The notes beneath the pieces were generated by a model. It saw only the letters and a list, made by a program, of their open reading frames with translations, was not told the origin of the DNA and made no database searches. A DNA stretch of 64,000 bases, taken from NCBI RefSeq assembly GCF_022815905.2, contig NZ_CP119327.1:1364001-1428000 (forward strand), written 5' to 3'. Below are positions 8,028 to 18,066 of the stretch, piece after piece (the first letter of the stretch is position 1; the number at the start of each line of letters is the position of its first letter). The DNA is from Staphylococcus sp. NRL 16/872. GTDB taxonomy: Bacteria; Bacillota; Bacilli; Staphylococcales; Staphylococcaceae. The translations under genes and the position numbers were made by a program.

Positions 8028-8915
8028 ATGAATACGATTATTGAAGAATATTTGAAATTTATACAGATTGAAAAAGGATTAAGTGAGAATACAATCGGTG
8101 CCTATAGAAGAGACTTAGCTAAATACGATGCTTATATGAAAGAGCATAAAATTGCCCATATCGATTTTATTGACCGACAAGTAATTCAAGAATGTCTCGG
8201 CCATTTTATTGACGAAGGTGCGTCATCAAAATCAATTGCTCGTTTTATCTCAACCATTCGCAGTTTTCACCAATTTGCATTACGTGAAAAATATGCAGCT
8301 AAAGATCCAACTGTATTGATTGAAACACCTAAGTACGAGAAAAAACTACCTGATGTATTAGAAGTAAAGGAAGTAGAGCAACTTCTTGAAACACCTGATT
8401 TAAATAAAAATAATGGTTATCGTGACCGTACAATTTTAGAACTTTTATATGCCACAGGTATGCGTGTATCAGAATTAATCAATATAGAAATTGAAGACAT
8501 CAATTTAATAATGGGATTTGTTAAAGTCTTCGGGAAAGGGCATAAAGAAAGAATTATACCTTTAGGAGATACAGTAATTGAATTCTTAGATACTTATTTA
8601 GAAAAAGTACGTCCTCAATTATTCAAAAAGACAATGACTAATGTATTATTTCTTAATATGCATGGCCGACCTTTGACACGCCAAGGTATTTGGAAAATGA
8701 TTAAACAATATGGTTTAAAAGCTAACATCAATAAAACGTTGACGCCTCACACACTTCGTCATTCATTTGCTACACATTTACTTGAAAATGGGGCTGATTT
8801 ACGTGCGGTACAAGAAATGTTAGGACACTCTGATATTTCTACAACTCAACTTTATACGCACGTTTCTAAATCTCAAATACGTCAAATGTATAACCAGTTT
8901 CATCCAAGAGCTTAA
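8028..8915 (+). CDS. xerD: Tyrosine recombinase XerD
   Basis: Site-specific recombinase that with XerC resolves chromosome dimers at dif. The N-terminal SAM-like domain spans about residues 1-85 and the catalytic domain the rest. The active residues are visible: Arg146 in ATGMRVSEL, Lys in GKGHKER, His241 and Arg244 in HTLRH, His in LGHSD, and the nucleophile Tyr276 in LYTH. A longer frame begins at 7968, inside the fur terminator. AAGGTGG places the start at the ATG at 8028, giving 295 residues. Confidence 0.94.
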   Translation: MNTIIEEYLKFIQIEKGLSENTIGAYRRDLAKYDAYMKEHKIAHIDFIDRQVIQECLGHFIDEGASSKSIARFISTIRSFHQFALREKYAAKDPTVLIETPKYEKKLPDVLEVKEVEQLLETPDLNKNNGYRDRTILELLYATGMRVSELINIEIEDINLIMGFVKVFGKGHKERIIPLGDTVIEFLDTYLEKVRPQLFKKTMTNVLFLNMHGRPLTRQGIWKMIKQYGLKANINKTLTPHTLRHSFATHLLENGADLRAVQEMLGHSDISTTQLYTHVSKSQIRQMYNQFHPRA

Positions 8916-8929
8916 ATATTGTAATGATA

Positions 8930-8968
8930 AAGAAGTATAATGCATTTATATTTCTTTATTTTTTTTAT
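8930..8968 (+). terminator. Terminator after xerD
   Basis: AAAGAAGTATA pairs with TATATTTCTTT (one G-U) and is followed by a run of eight T after one A. Its right arm overlaps the last codons of the convergent DUF309 gene. Confidence 0.7.
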
Positions 8969-9452
8969 TTAAAATCGCATGTTGTCTAGCAGCAATTACT
9001 TCACTGCGATCTCTCCGCAAGTGGTGATGTACGATGTAATCATCTTTGACTACAAATTCATTAAATTCATAATCTGGCATTTCAGTATAGATTTTATTTT
9101 CAAATTGCTTGTTAATAGGTAACTTTATAGGAGTAAATTGTTCATGTTGTGCAATCTTTTCAATTTGAGTATTTAATAATGCTTCATATTTTTCTTCCTG
9201 TAAACCAACACTAGATTTATCTTTAGCATTTTGAAATGTGATTAATGCTTTTTTACAACTTTTTAATGCTCCAATATAATTCTCTCTTCTATAATGATAC
9301 ATAGCAGTAGTAAACAATATAAGGCTTACAATTGCTTCATTTTTAGAAAAATAAGGATTAGCTTTCCAAGCATCTTCTAAAATATCATGACATAAAAAAT
9401 AATGTTGATGCTTATGAAATTGATAATAAAAATCAATTAATGCGTGTTCCAT
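8946..9452 (-). CDS. DUF309 family protein (YpuF-like)
   Basis: All-helical protein of 168 residues with the DUF309 signature near residues 18-30, here FLCHDILEDAWK, followed by a second helix pair containing TTAMYHYRREN. The family's biochemical role is unknown. The conserved position divergent from scpA and scpB matches Bacillus ypuF beside ypuG/ypuH, which supports the assignment. No signal peptide or membrane segment is visible. It is convergent with xerD and shares terminator DNA with it. Confidence 0.82.
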   Translation of the reverse strand: MEHALIDFYYQFHKHQHYFLCHDILEDAWKANPYFSKNEAIVSLILFTTAMYHYRRENYIGALKSCKKALITFQNAKDKSSVGLQEEKYEALLNTQIEKIAQHEQFTPIKLPINKQFENKIYTEMPDYEFNEFVVKDDYIVHHHLRRDRSEVIAARQHAILNKKNKEI

Positions 9453-9489
9453 TCTACTTCAACCTCAATTTAAATGTTTATGATATTCA

Positions 9490-9498
9490 TGCTATAAT
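9490..9498 (+). promoter_or_regulatory. Extended -10 promoter of scpA operon
   Basis: TGCTATAAT is a perfect extended -10 element about 50 bases before scpA. The -35 region (TTAAAT) is poor, as is common for extended -10 promoters. Confidence 0.55.
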
Positions 9499-9546
9499 AC
9501 TTTAGTAAATTATGCACGACAGAGAATTAATATAAGGACGATAATT

Positions 9547-10278
9547 ATGTATGAAGTTAAGTTAGATGCCTTTAATGGCCCTCTAGATTTATTATTACAT
9601 TTAATACAAAAGTACGAAATTGATATTTATGATATACCGATGAAAGCTTTGACTGAACAATATATGCAGTATGTACATGCAATGAAACAGTTAGAAATCA
9701 ATGTAGCAAGTGAATATTTAGTTATGGCTTCAGAACTCTTAATGATTAAAAGTAAGTTACTGTTACCTCAACATGAAACAGTAGATGAGTTAGAAGAGGA
9801 CCCACGTGAAGACTTAGTAGGAAGATTAATTGAATATCAAAATTATAAAGAATATACGATGTTATTAAATGATAAAAAAGAAGAACGTGAATTATACTTT
9901 ACAAAACATCCTACCGATTTATCTCATCTTGAAAAAGATACTACTTGGGACAGTAACCAAACGATAGATTTAACAGATTTAATTGTTGCTTATCAACGTG
10001 TTAAAAGTAGAGTGGCTTTGAATACACCAAAAACAGTGGAAATTACAAAAGAGTCTTTCACAATACAACAAGCTACTGAAAAAGTATCACAGCAATTACA
10101 AAGTAAAGCTTCATTAAATTTCTTTAGCTTATTTACATTTCATGAGCCTATCGAACATGTAGTGACACATTTTTTAGCTATTTTAGAAATGTCAAAAGCT
10201 GGTTTAATCAATATAGAGCAAACTAAAAGTTTTGACGACATTAACATCATTAGAGGAGTGAATTTCAATATTGGGTAA
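9547..10278 (+). CDS. scpA: Segregation and condensation protein A
   Basis: Kleisin subunit of the SMC-ScpAB condensin complex, acting in chromosome compaction and segregation. The N-terminal SMC-neck binding helices ([19 protein letters not shown]) are typical, and the middle region [18 protein letters not shown] is the kleisin linker. The C-terminal winged helix holds [23 protein letters not shown]. The length of 243 residues is normal. The stop overlaps the scpB start by 8 bases, so translation is probably coupled. First gene of an operon with scpB and rluB. Confidence 0.95.
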   Translation: MYEVKLDAFNGPLDLLLHLIQKYEIDIYDIPMKALTEQYMQYVHAMKQLEINVASEYLVMASELLMIKSKLLLPQHETVDELEEDPREDLVGRLIEYQNYKEYTMLLNDKKEERELYFTKHPTDLSHLEKDTTWDSNQTIDLTDLIVAYQRVKSRVALNTPKTVEITKESFTIQQATEKVSQQLQSKASLNFFSLFTFHEPIEHVVTHFLAILEMSKAGLINIEQTKSFDDINIIRGVNFNIG

Positions 10279-10810
10279 TATAGGAATTTTAGAAGCATTA
10301 TTATATACGGCAGGCGATGAAGGCCTTGAAGCTTCTCAGTTAGCTGAAATTCTGGATATCGATTTAAATGCTTTATCCAATCTTATTGAGTCATTTCATT
10401 CAGAAGGACTTGCTATCCAAAAATATGGAAATATTTATATTTTAACTTCAAAAAAAGAAGCTGCTTCATATATAGAACAGTTGGTTGAACAGAAATCTAA
10501 TATGAAACTTTCTCAAGCTGCTATGGAAACTTTATCTATTATTGCTTATAATCAACCTTTAACTAGAAGCGATATAGAATTAATTAGAGGAATCAATTCA
10601 GATGGTGCTGTTCGTACTCTTATCGCACGCGGGTTAATAGAAGCTAAAGACAATGAACAATCGCGAAGCCATCTTTTAAATACGACTGATTTATTTTTAA
10701 ATGTATTTGGACTTGAAAAAATTGAAGATTTACCAACTACTGAGGAAGATGAAGAAGAAATGGAAGATTTCTTCAGTAACCTTGTAAATCAAAAAGGAGA
10801 CTCAAAATGA
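10271..10810 (+). CDS. scpB: Segregation and condensation protein B
   Basis: Kite-type partner of ScpA built of two winged-helix domains. Motifs typical of ScpB are [14 protein letters not shown] at the start, [20 protein letters not shown] near residue 80, and [17 protein letters not shown]. The start is a TTG at 10271, preceded by AGAGGAG inside the end of scpA. The reading frame overlaps scpA by 8 bases and rluB by 4. The C-terminal acidic tail ([15 protein letters not shown]) is usual for staphylococcal ScpB. Length 179 residues. Confidence 0.94.
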   Translation: MGNIGILEALLYTAGDEGLEASQLAEILDIDLNALSNLIESFHSEGLAIQKYGNIYILTSKKEAASYIEQLVEQKSNMKLSQAAMETLSIIAYNQPLTRSDIELIRGINSDGAVRTLIARGLIEAKDNEQSRSHLLNTTDLFLNVFGLEKIEDLPTTEEDEEEMEDFFSNLVNQKGDSK

Positions 10811-11544
10811 GCAAAGAATTAGAAAGATTACAAAAAAGAATTGCTAATAGTGGTTATACGTCACGCAGAAAAGCTGAAACTTTAATTGCTGATGGAAAAG
10901 TAAAAGTAAATGGGGAAGTAGTAACTGAGCTTGGTACAAAAGTGAAACCATCAGATACAGTAGAGGTTGAAGGCATTAAAATTGAACAAGAAGATAAAAT
11001 GTATATTTTATTTTATAAACCAACTCAAGTTATTACAAGCGTTTCAGATGATAGAGGACGTACAGTAGTAACTGATTACTTCGATGACTTAGAAACACGT
11101 ATTTATCCAGTTGGACGCTTAGATTATGATACATCTGGATTATTACTGTTAACGAATGATGGGGAATTCACTAACTTAATGACTCATCCGAGATATCATA
11201 TTCAAAAAAAATATGTAGCTAAGTTAAAAGGTTACCTTATGCGCGAAGAAGTAAAAGCATTGGAGCACGGTATTGAACTTGAAGACGGCTTCACACAACC
11301 AGCACAAGTTAAAGTCAAAAAACAAGATAAAGAGAAAAATACGACACTTGTAGAAATTACTATTAGCGAAGGACGTAACAGACAAGTAAGACGCATGTTT
11401 GAGCATTTCGGTCATAAAGTTGATAAATTAACCAGAATCGAGTTTGGTAATTTAAATCTAAAAGGTTTAAATGCAGGTGAGGGTAGAGTTTTATCTCCTC
11501 ATGAAGTAAAAGTTCTAAGACATATGGCTGAAAACGGAAAATAA
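10807..11544 (+). CDS. rluB: 23S rRNA pseudouridine synthase RluB
   Basis: Converts a uridine in domain V of 23S rRNA to pseudouridine (position 2605 in E. coli numbering). The N-terminal S4 RNA-binding domain occupies about residues 5-62. The catalytic domain contains the active-site aspartate in [17 protein letters not shown], and the C-terminal signature [16 protein letters not shown] is present. Length 245 residues. The start ATG overlaps the end of scpB (ATGA), with AAAGGAG before it, placing it as the last gene of the scpAB operon. Confidence 0.92.
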   Translation: MSKELERLQKRIANSGYTSRRKAETLIADGKVKVNGEVVTELGTKVKPSDTVEVEGIKIEQEDKMYILFYKPTQVITSVSDDRGRTVVTDYFDDLETRIYPVGRLDYDTSGLLLLTNDGEFTNLMTHPRYHIQKKYVAKLKGYLMREEVKALEHGIELEDGFTQPAQVKVKKQDKEKNTTLVEITISEGRNRQVRRMFEHFGHKVDKLTRIEFGNLNLKGLNAGEGRVLSPHEVKVLRHMAENGK

Positions 11545-11560
11545 AATTATTTCTAATTCA

Positions 11561-11607
11561 AATATCAAATGAAATTAATTACACAAAATTTCATTTGATA
11601 TTTTTTT
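11561..11607 (+). terminator. Terminator after rluB
   Basis: AATATCAAATGAAATT and AATTTCATTTGATATT form a 16-base perfect stem followed by a T run. Confidence 0.92.
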
Positions 11608-11647
11608 CACAATATAACCACTAACTAGAGATTTGAACAGTGCTATG

Positions 11648-11656
11648 TGCTATAAT
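11648..11656 (+). promoter_or_regulatory. Extended -10 promoter of srrAB
   Basis: TGCTATAAT lies about 40 bases before srrA. No good -35 is present at 17 bases; a TTGAAC is nearer (12 bases). Confidence 0.55.
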
Positions 11657-11694
11657 ATATAGAGTAAGAGCATGTGTAGGAGGTAGAGAGCAAA

Positions 11695-12420
11695 ATGACG
11701 AATGAAATTTTAATTGTAGACGATGAAGATAGAATTAGAAGATTATTAAAACTCTATTTAGAAAGAGAATCGTTTACTATCCATGAAGCAAGTGATGGTA
11801 AAGAGGCTTATAACCTTGCCATGGAAAATGACTATGCGTGCATTCTATTGGACTTGATGCTTCCAGAAATGGATGGAATTGAAATGGCATCTAAATTGCG
11901 TGAGCATAAAGATACACCTATTATAATGCTTACAGCTAAAGGAGAAGAAACGAATAGAGTGGAAGGTTTTGAATCAGGTGCAGATGATTATATTGTTAAA
12001 CCATTTTCACCGAGAGAAGTTGTTTTAAGAGTTAAAGCCCTATTACGTAGAACTCAATCTTCAAAACCAGAACAAAGTGAACCTCACGCAAGAGATATTA
12101 TTGAATTTAATCACTTAATTATTGATAATGACGCTCATCGTGTATTAGCTGATAACCAACAAGTTAATTTGACGCCTAAAGAATATGAATTGCTTATCTA
12201 CTTGGCTAAAACACCTAATAAAGTATTTGATCGTGAACAACTTCTTAAAGAGGTTTGGCACTATGAATTTTATGGAGATTTAAGAACTGTTGATACTCAT
12301 GTAAAACGCTTAAGAGAAAAATTAAATCGCGTTTCTGCAGATGCTGCTCAAATGATTCAAACTGTTTGGGGTGTTGGTTATAAATTTGAGGTAAAAACAA
12401 GTGACGAACCGACTAAATAG
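11695..12420 (+). CDS. srrA: Respiratory response regulator SrrA
   Basis: OmpR/PhoB-type DNA-binding response regulator of the SrrAB system (ResD orthologue), which adjusts respiration, fermentation and nitrosative-stress genes to oxygen and quinone state. The receiver domain has the acidic pair Asp9-Asp10, the phosphorylation site Asp53 in LLDLMLPEMDG, and the switch Lys in IVKPFSP. The winged-helix domain covers about residues 130-235, with VDTHVKRLREKL as the recognition helix region. AGGAGGT precedes the ATG. It overlaps srrB by 20 bases. Confidence 0.93.
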   Translation: MTNEILIVDDEDRIRRLLKLYLERESFTIHEASDGKEAYNLAMENDYACILLDLMLPEMDGIEMASKLREHKDTPIIMLTAKGEETNRVEGFESGADDYIVKPFSPREVVLRVKALLRRTQSSKPEQSEPHARDIIEFNHLIIDNDAHRVLADNQQVNLTPKEYELLIYLAKTPNKVFDREQLLKEVWHYEFYGDLRTVDTHVKRLREKLNRVSADAAQMIQTVWGVGYKFEVKTSDEPTK

Positions 12421-14155
12421 TGTAGTAATAAAACTGTGGTTAACTATTATTTTTATAGTGACGACAGTTTTAATTTTATTAAGTGCAGCCTTAATCACAT
12501 TTATACAATATTACTATACACAACAAACGGAGAATGAAATCAGATCAGATGCTTCTAAAATCAGCCATTTAGTTGAGCAAGCAGATAATAAACAATTAGC
12601 CATTAAACATAGCCAGCAACTTATCGATGGATCTGGTGGCGTAATTTTTATGGCTGATAAAGATATGAAACCAAAAACTTCAAACACACCACTTAAAAAT
12701 AAAATGTTACAAGAAATCCATAATAATAGTCATTTCTATCAAGTGTTTACTAAAGGTGAATCAGCTACTCAAAATGTAACAATAAACGATAATGGAAACT
12801 CTCGATCATATATACTATTAGGTTATCCTATGCAATCACAAAGTCATAGTAACTCTAAGTATAGCGGTGTTTTTATTTATCAAGATTTAAAATCAATTGA
12901 AGACACCAATAATGCAATTACCATTATTATATTAATTACTGCTATTATTTTCTTAGCAATTTCAACCGTATTTGCTTTCTTTTTATCTAATAAAATAACT
13001 AAACCTTTACGACAACTTCGTACTCAAGCATTTAATGTATCAAAGGGAGATTATTCTCAAAAAACAACTGTTTCAACTAAGGATGAAATTGGAGAATTAT
13101 CACGTACTTTTAATCAAATGAGTTATCAAATACGTAAACATGTAGAAGCAATTTCAACTCAAAGAAATATTCGCGATAGCTTAATTAATTCTATGGTAGA
13201 GGGCGTATTGGGCTTAAACGATAATAGAGAAATTATATTATCTAATAAAATGGCAGATGATATTATCCCAACTATTGATCAAACGACACACCATAATATT
13301 GAAAAACAGATTGAAACTACATTTGCATCTAAAACAACTGAATTCCAAGAATATGAATTTAATGGTAAATTTTATGTGTTTATTATGAGCTATATTCGAC
13401 GTATTCAACAAGATGGACGCAGTGGAATTGTAGTTATCATTAGAGATATGACAAATGAACATAATCTTGACCAACTGAAAAAAGATTTTATTGCCAATGT
13501 ATCACACGAATTACGTACACCTATTTCATTATTACAAGGTTATACGGAGTCAATTGTAGATGGTATTGTAACAGAACCTGATGAAATTAGAGACTCTCTC
13601 TCAATTGTCTTAGATGAAACAAAACGACTTAACCGTCTAGTTAATGAACTGCTTAATGTAGCACGTATGGATGCTGAAGGTTTAACAGTTAATAAAGAAA
13701 TACAACCTATTACACCCTTATTATCCAAAATACAAATGAAATATCGACAACAAGCCCAAGATTTAGAAATCCACATGGATTTACTCCCGTCCATTGATGA
13801 AGAACCGTGGGAATACGATGCAGATCGTATCGATCAAGTACTAACTAATTTAATTGACAATGCCACTCGTTACACTAAACCAGGTGACAAAATTAATATC
13901 ACATCTTCGGTAGATGATAATTATCAAATATTAAATGTAAATGATACAGGTAGTGGTATCGCACCTGAACACCTTGACTTAGTATTTGATAGATTTTATA
14001 AAGTAGAAGCTTCAAGAACACGTGGTAAACAAGGTACTGGTTTAGGACTGTTTATTTGTAAAATGATTATTGAAGAACATGGTGGTACTATTTCAGTAGA
14101 AAGTAAATTAGGTGAAGGAACTACCTTTGTTATTAAATTACCAAAACCTAAATAA
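12401..14155 (+). CDS. srrB: Respiratory sensor histidine kinase SrrB
   Basis: Membrane histidine kinase partner of SrrA (ResE type), 584 residues. There are two membrane segments, about residues 11-34 and 173-195, with an extracellular sensor region between them. A HAMP domain (about 195-247) and a PAS-like region (about 255-350) follow. The H-box is NVSHELRTP with His369, and the ATPase domain has N, G1 and G2 boxes (LIDNATRYT, DTGSGI, GTGLGL). The start is a GTG inside srrA, preceded by GAGGTAAAAAC, so expression is probably coupled. Confidence 0.93.
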   Translation: MTNRLNSVVIKLWLTIIFIVTTVLILLSAALITFIQYYYTQQTENEIRSDASKISHLVEQADNKQLAIKHSQQLIDGSGGVIFMADKDMKPKTSNTPLKNKMLQEIHNNSHFYQVFTKGESATQNVTINDNGNSRSYILLGYPMQSQSHSNSKYSGVFIYQDLKSIEDTNNAITIIILITAIIFLAISTVFAFFLSNKITKPLRQLRTQAFNVSKGDYSQKTTVSTKDEIGELSRTFNQMSYQIRKHVEAISTQRNIRDSLINSMVEGVLGLNDNREIILSNKMADDIIPTIDQTTHHNIEKQIETTFASKTTEFQEYEFNGKFYVFIMSYIRRIQQDGRSGIVVIIRDMTNEHNLDQLKKDFIANVSHELRTPISLLQGYTESIVDGIVTEPDEIRDSLSIVLDETKRLNRLVNELLNVARMDAEGLTVNKEIQPITPLLSKIQMKYRQQAQDLEIHMDLLPSIDEEPWEYDADRIDQVLTNLIDNATRYTKPGDKINITSSVDDNYQILNVNDTGSGIAPEHLDLVFDRFYKVEASRTRGKQGTGLGLFICKMIIEEHGGTISVESKLGEGTTFVIKLPKPK

Positions 14156-14172
14156 ACGTTAATTTTACTCAA

Positions 14173-14208
14173 ATGAGCCTATTACATTATTAAATGTAAT
14201 AGGCTCAT
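14173..14208 (+). terminator. Hairpin after srrB
   Basis: ATGAGCCTATTACATT and AATGTAATAGGCTCAT make a perfect 16-base stem with a 4-base loop. A proper T run is missing (TACACATTTT follows), so it may act as a weak terminator or RNA-stabilising hairpin. Confidence 0.7.
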
Positions 14209-14336
14209 TACACATTTTAGCAGTAACTAACTGTATTGAAATTGTGCTTAAATCAAGAATTTTTAAATCTAGTCATCCTTTTCAGCTAATAAGTCCAAAC
14301 ATAAAAACTTTCGAAAAGAAAATATACAGACAAAGC

Positions 14337-14391
14337 GAGTGGAGGTTAGGCTATGAAATCTTTTTATTAAATAAAGATTTCTGTTTCACTC
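14337..14391. repeat. Degenerate hairpin repeat between srrB and ribU
   Basis: Outer arms GAGTG and CACTC and inner arms GAAATCTTT and AAAGATTTC form an imperfect hairpin. The right arm read backwards, GAGTGAAACAG, shares ten bases with the fur terminator arm. It looks like a member of a staphylococcal intergenic hairpin family. The bases from 14210 to 14336 and 14392 to 14482 show nothing else that I can support. Confidence 0.5.
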
Positions 14392-14482
14392 TCAATTGGG
14401 TTTAAATTTGAAGTGAGCAAGTGTATTGCACAAAGTTTTTCTTTATTGTAATATTTAATTTAAATTAATAAATTATGAAATT

Positions 14483-14603
14483 CATCTTCGGGGTAGGGTG
14501 AAAGTCCCAACCGGCAGTAAATTAAGCCTGCGACCCGCTTCATTGAAGTGGCTGATTCAGTGTAAATCTGAAGCCGACAGTATAGTCTGGATGGGAGAAG
14601 ATG
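14483..14603 (+). ncRNA. FMN riboswitch (RFN element)
   Basis: All the conserved RFN segments are present in order: GGGTAGGGTGAAAGTCCC, CCGGCAGTAAA, GCCTGCGACCCGC, GGCTGATTCAGTGTAAATC and GCCGACAGTATAGTC. The closing helix is CATCTTC at 14483-14489 with GAAGATG at 14597-14603. Downstream, GGAGG at 14603-14607 can pair with CCTCC at 14629-14633. No strong T run follows, so control at the level of translation is more likely than termination. It governs ribU. Confidence 0.95.
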
Positions 14604-14670
14604 GAGGTTTTTTGTTGCGCAAAATTATCCTCCTATTCTATGTAAGATGAATGGAAGGAGAAAATTGAAT

Positions 14671-15216
14671 ATGCAACAAAATAAACGTCTTATTACTATA
14701 AGTATGCTAAGTGCAATCGCTTTTTTATTAACATTTATAAAATTTCCATTGCCATTTTTACCACCATACTTAACATTAGACTTTAGTGATGTACCTACAC
14801 TATTAGCTACTTTTACGTTTGGACCACTAGCGGGTGTCATAGTAGCCTTAGTAAAAAATATACTAAATTTCATTTTTAATATGGCAGATCCGGTAGGTCC
14901 TATTGCCAACTTCCTAGCTGGTGTGAGTTTCTTATTATCTGCTTACTATGTGAGTAAGAAAAAATATCGTCACTCTACTCGCTCTTTAGTTATTGGTCTA
15001 ACTGTAGGTACGATTGTTATGACATTTGTTCTAAGTATCTTAAATTACTTTGTCTTGATACCATTATATGGCATGATTTTTAACTTAGGCGATGTTTTCA
15101 CAAATTTAAAAATTATAATTTTATCTGGAATCATTCCTTTTAACATCATTAAAGGGGTTATCATTTCAGTTATTTTTATGCTTTTATATAAACGTTTAAA
15201 GAGAGTACTTCAATAG
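14671..15216 (+). CDS. ribU: Riboflavin ECF transporter substrate-binding subunit RibU
   Basis: Membrane S-component that binds riboflavin and works with the shared ECF energising module, which is not in this window. About six hydrophobic helices are seen. The family motif near the N-terminus (FIKFPLPFLPPYLTLDFSD) and the ALVKN segment match RibU. An ATG at 14647 is in frame but precedes the GGAAGGAG ribosome site; the ATG at 14671 is correctly spaced and gives 181 residues starting MQQNKRL, as in S. aureus. The FMN riboswitch directly upstream supports the substrate assignment. Confidence 0.94.
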   Translation: MQQNKRLITISMLSAIAFLLTFIKFPLPFLPPYLTLDFSDVPTLLATFTFGPLAGVIVALVKNILNFIFNMADPVGPIANFLAGVSFLLSAYYVSKKKYRHSTRSLVIGLTVGTIVMTFVLSILNYFVLIPLYGMIFNLGDVFTNLKIIILSGIIPFNIIKGVIISVIFMLLYKRLKRVLQ

Positions 15217-15255
15217 AATACAAATTGACGATAATTTATATAAGTTTGTCGATAG

Positions 15256-15287
15256 AAAAGCTGGAACTAATACAGTTCCAGCTTTTT
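15256..15287 (+). terminator. Terminator after ribU
   Basis: AAAAGCTGGAACT and AGTTCCAGCTTTTT form a strong stem with a T run. Confidence 0.92.
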
Positions 15288-15317
15288 AAATCATGTTAAA
15301 GAAGTGTCTATATATAA

Positions 15318-15348
15318 AAAGCCGACAAAGTATAAAACTTTGTCGGTC
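15318..15348 (-). terminator. Terminator of the ferredoxin gene
   Basis: CCGACAAAGT and ACTTTGTCGG (10 bases, perfect) lie beyond the stop of fer. On the minus strand the stem runs into CTTTTTATA. Confidence 0.8.
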
Positions 15349-15383
15349 ATCTATGGTTTAATGATATAATTAATTTAAATTTA

Positions 15384-15683
<300 letters not shown>

Positions 15684-15740
15684 TTAGACATCGATTATTT
15701 TAATTTAAAATTACAAGTTTCATAAAGTGAGGATTCACCT

Positions 15741-16700
15741 ATGTACGATATCTTTTCATATGCGTATAAACACACATTTAATTATAAAACTGATAAAAGT
15801 ATTTATAATATATTATCTGGAAAAAAATCGCATCAAACATTTTTTGATGCTTGTTCTCAACAACTTTTATCATTATATCACAGTTTTCCTAAATTAAAAT
15901 ATCCGTCTTTTGAGCGATATATTCAAAAATATGAAAGTAGCCATATTCAATTGAAAATTCATCCTCGATATACATATGATAGTTTAATTAGTACTTATAG
16001 CTGTATTCAATTATTAGTACAATCAATAACTCAGTATATTAATAACAAATTAAATTTTGTACCAATTTCACAACAGTTAAGGGTTCAACAACGAGTTAAA
16101 CAGGTATATTCAGACATAGTAAAACATGATTTAATAAACGATTTCCAAGATGAATTATGTCAGTTATTCCACTTTATTTATACTAAAAATAATAATCAAT
16201 GTTATATCCATTATTACTTACAAGGTTATGATGAGCCAATGTATACGCGTCAACAAGTGAGTTTGATTGAAGATATGCCTATAACTGATTTATTTACGTT
16301 AGAGCTAAATGATTTAGTGGAACTTATGTATGCCCTAGAACAAAAAGAACAGTTTCCAATACTTTCTAAGTTAATCATATTACCACCTTTATTAAATAAA
16401 ACGGCATTATCACATCAACAATTGCTTCGAGGAATTACAATGGATGAAGCTGCAGTAATACAAAATGTAAAAATTAATACTATAGAGGACCATGTATTGG
16501 AGTTATTTATAAAAGGATATTTACATGTGTATACGGATTACGTTGATGAAAATTTAATTACTGATTTTGAAAAGTTTTACATTGATAATAGAGGTGAACG
16601 TTTGAAAATATATAAAAATCAATTCGAGCAATTATCATATTTTCAAATCAAATTAATTATTGTAGGTATTGAAAGAGGTGATATTAGTGTTGAAAGATAA
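15741..16700 (+). CDS. YpbB-like helix-turn-helix protein
   Basis: Protein of 319 residues with mostly helical, Gln/Tyr-rich sequence and a C-terminal helix-turn-helix of the HTH_40 type at about residues 225-275 (RGITMDEAAVIQNVKINTIE). It lies directly before, and overlaps, a short RecQ-like helicase gene. This is the ypbB-ypbC order of Bacillus, which suggests the two proteins act together in DNA metabolism. No catalytic motif is visible. Start ATG with a GTGAGG element 12 bases before it. Confidence 0.8.
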   Translation: MYDIFSYAYKHTFNYKTDKSIYNILSGKKSHQTFFDACSQQLLSLYHSFPKLKYPSFERYIQKYESSHIQLKIHPRYTYDSLISTYSCIQLLVQSITQYINNKLNFVPISQQLRVQQRVKQVYSDIVKHDLINDFQDELCQLFHFIYTKNNNQCYIHYYLQGYDEPMYTRQQVSLIEDMPITDLFTLELNDLVELMYALEQKEQFPILSKLIILPPLLNKTALSHQQLLRGITMDEAAVIQNVKINTIEDHVLELFIKGYLHVYTDYVDENLITDFEKFYIDNRGERLKIYKNQFEQLSYFQIKLIIVGIERGDISVER

Positions 16701-18066
16701 ACTAAAAGAATGGTTTGGGTATGATGCTTTTAATCCAGGCCAGCGTGAAATAATAGAAAGTATTCTTGAAGGGCAACACACATTAGGTGTTCTGCCAACT
16801 GGGAGTGGGAAAAGTTTATGTTATCAATTTCCTACTTATATGAACAAGCAACCCACACTCATTATTTCTCCGCTAATATCATTAATGGATGACCAAGTTA
16901 TGCAACTGAAAGCGCAAGGAGAAAAGCATGTCAGTTACATTCATTCAGGTATGGAAGAGCAAGAAAAGAAAGAAAATATAAATTTATTAAAGAGAAGTCG
17001 GTTTATATTTTTAAGTCCAGAATTTTTATTACAATCGAATCATTTTGAACTAATCAAGAAAATTAATTTCGGTTTGATTGTTTTAGATGAAGCACATTGT
17101 TTATCAGAGTGGGGGTATGATTTCCGACCTCATTATGCTTTAGTAGGACAAATTACCCAATTCTTTAAAAGTGCCACTATTTTAGCACTCACAGCTACAG
17201 CACCGCCGCATTTAACCGAAGATCTAGAAACAATTTTAAATATAAAATTTACAACAATTAAAACAACAATGAATAGAGAGAATATCTCTTTTTCTCACTT
17301 AAATTTTGCGAATGATGACGAAAAAATAACTTGGTTACTTGATTTCTTAGAAACTTCAGGACCAACAATTATTTATGTTTCTTCAAAGAAAATGTGTTTT
17401 GAATTGGCTAGTCTTATTTATAAACGAGGTTATTTAACCGGAATTTATCATGGTGATTTATCTTATCAAGAACGTCAAACTGTTCAACAGCAATTCATTA
17501 ATAATTTTATTCCTGTTATTGTTGCAACAAGTGCCTTTGGTATGGGGGTTAATAAAAAGGATATTCGTACTGTGATACATTTTCACTTATCAACAAGTCC
17601 GTCAAATTACTTACAAGAAATCGGCAGAGCGGGAAGGGATGGCAAACAAAGCCAAGCCATTAGTCTTTTTCAACCAGATGACAGTTTTATTCTTGAAACG
17701 CTGTTATTTAACGATGCAATTTTAGTTGAAGATGTAGAAGCTTATGATTTAGGTGCCTTTTTACCTCCTAATAAACAAGAAATATTAGAAATTTTGCATC
17801 AAAGATACTCAATTATGCAGCTTAAGCATATTTTCAAACTATCTTTAGTGCGTAAGAAACTAGGCTATCAGCGTATGATTGGCTATACTAGTTTAGACCA
17901 ATGTCGAAGAAGCTATTTACTGGAGTTTTTTGGAGAAGTACCTTCTAAACCCGCCCAATGTTGTGATATTGATACTAACTTAACACCTATTAATCATTTT
18001 AATAGAAAGAAAGTGAAGAGAAAATTTGAGTATAATGAAAAGCTAAAAAATTTATTCAAACATTAA
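16690..18066 (+). CDS. RecQ-family DNA helicase, short form (RecS/YpbC-like)
   Basis: ATP-dependent 3'-5' DNA helicase. Motif I is LPTGSGKSLCYQ at residues 36-47, motif II LDEAHCLSEWG, motif III LTATA, motif V VATSAFGMGVNKKD and motif VI QEIGRAGRDG. At about 458 residues it lacks a C-terminal HRDC domain. A cysteine cluster near the end (QCRRSY and AQCCDID) resembles the RecQ zinc-binding region. The frame opens earlier at 16669, but the GAGGTG ribosome site at 16675-16680 points to GTG 16687 or TTG 16690; I took the TTG. It overlaps ypbB by about 11 bases. Confidence 0.88.
   Translation: MKDKLKEWFGYDAFNPGQREIIESILEGQHTLGVLPTGSGKSLCYQFPTYMNKQPTLIISPLISLMDDQVMQLKAQGEKHVSYIHSGMEEQEKKENINLLKRSRFIFLSPEFLLQSNHFELIKKINFGLIVLDEAHCLSEWGYDFRPHYALVGQITQFFKSATILALTATAPPHLTEDLETILNIKFTTIKTTMNRENISFSHLNFANDDEKITWLLDFLETSGPTIIYVSSKKMCFELASLIYKRGYLTGIYHGDLSYQERQTVQQQFINNFIPVIVATSAFGMGVNKKDIRTVIHFHLSTSPSNYLQEIGRAGRDGKQSQAISLFQPDDSFILETLLFNDAILVEDVEAYDLGAFLPPNKQEILEILHQRYSIMQLKHIFKLSLVRKKLGYQRMIGYTSLDQCRRSYLLEFFGEVPSKPAQCCDIDTNLTPINHFNRKKVKRKFEYNEKLKNLFKH

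Noticed and set aside
14625..14909. 94-codon frame antisense to ribU
   Set aside because: It lies wholly over ribU and its riboswitch region, has no ribosome site, and the translation has no recognisable domain.
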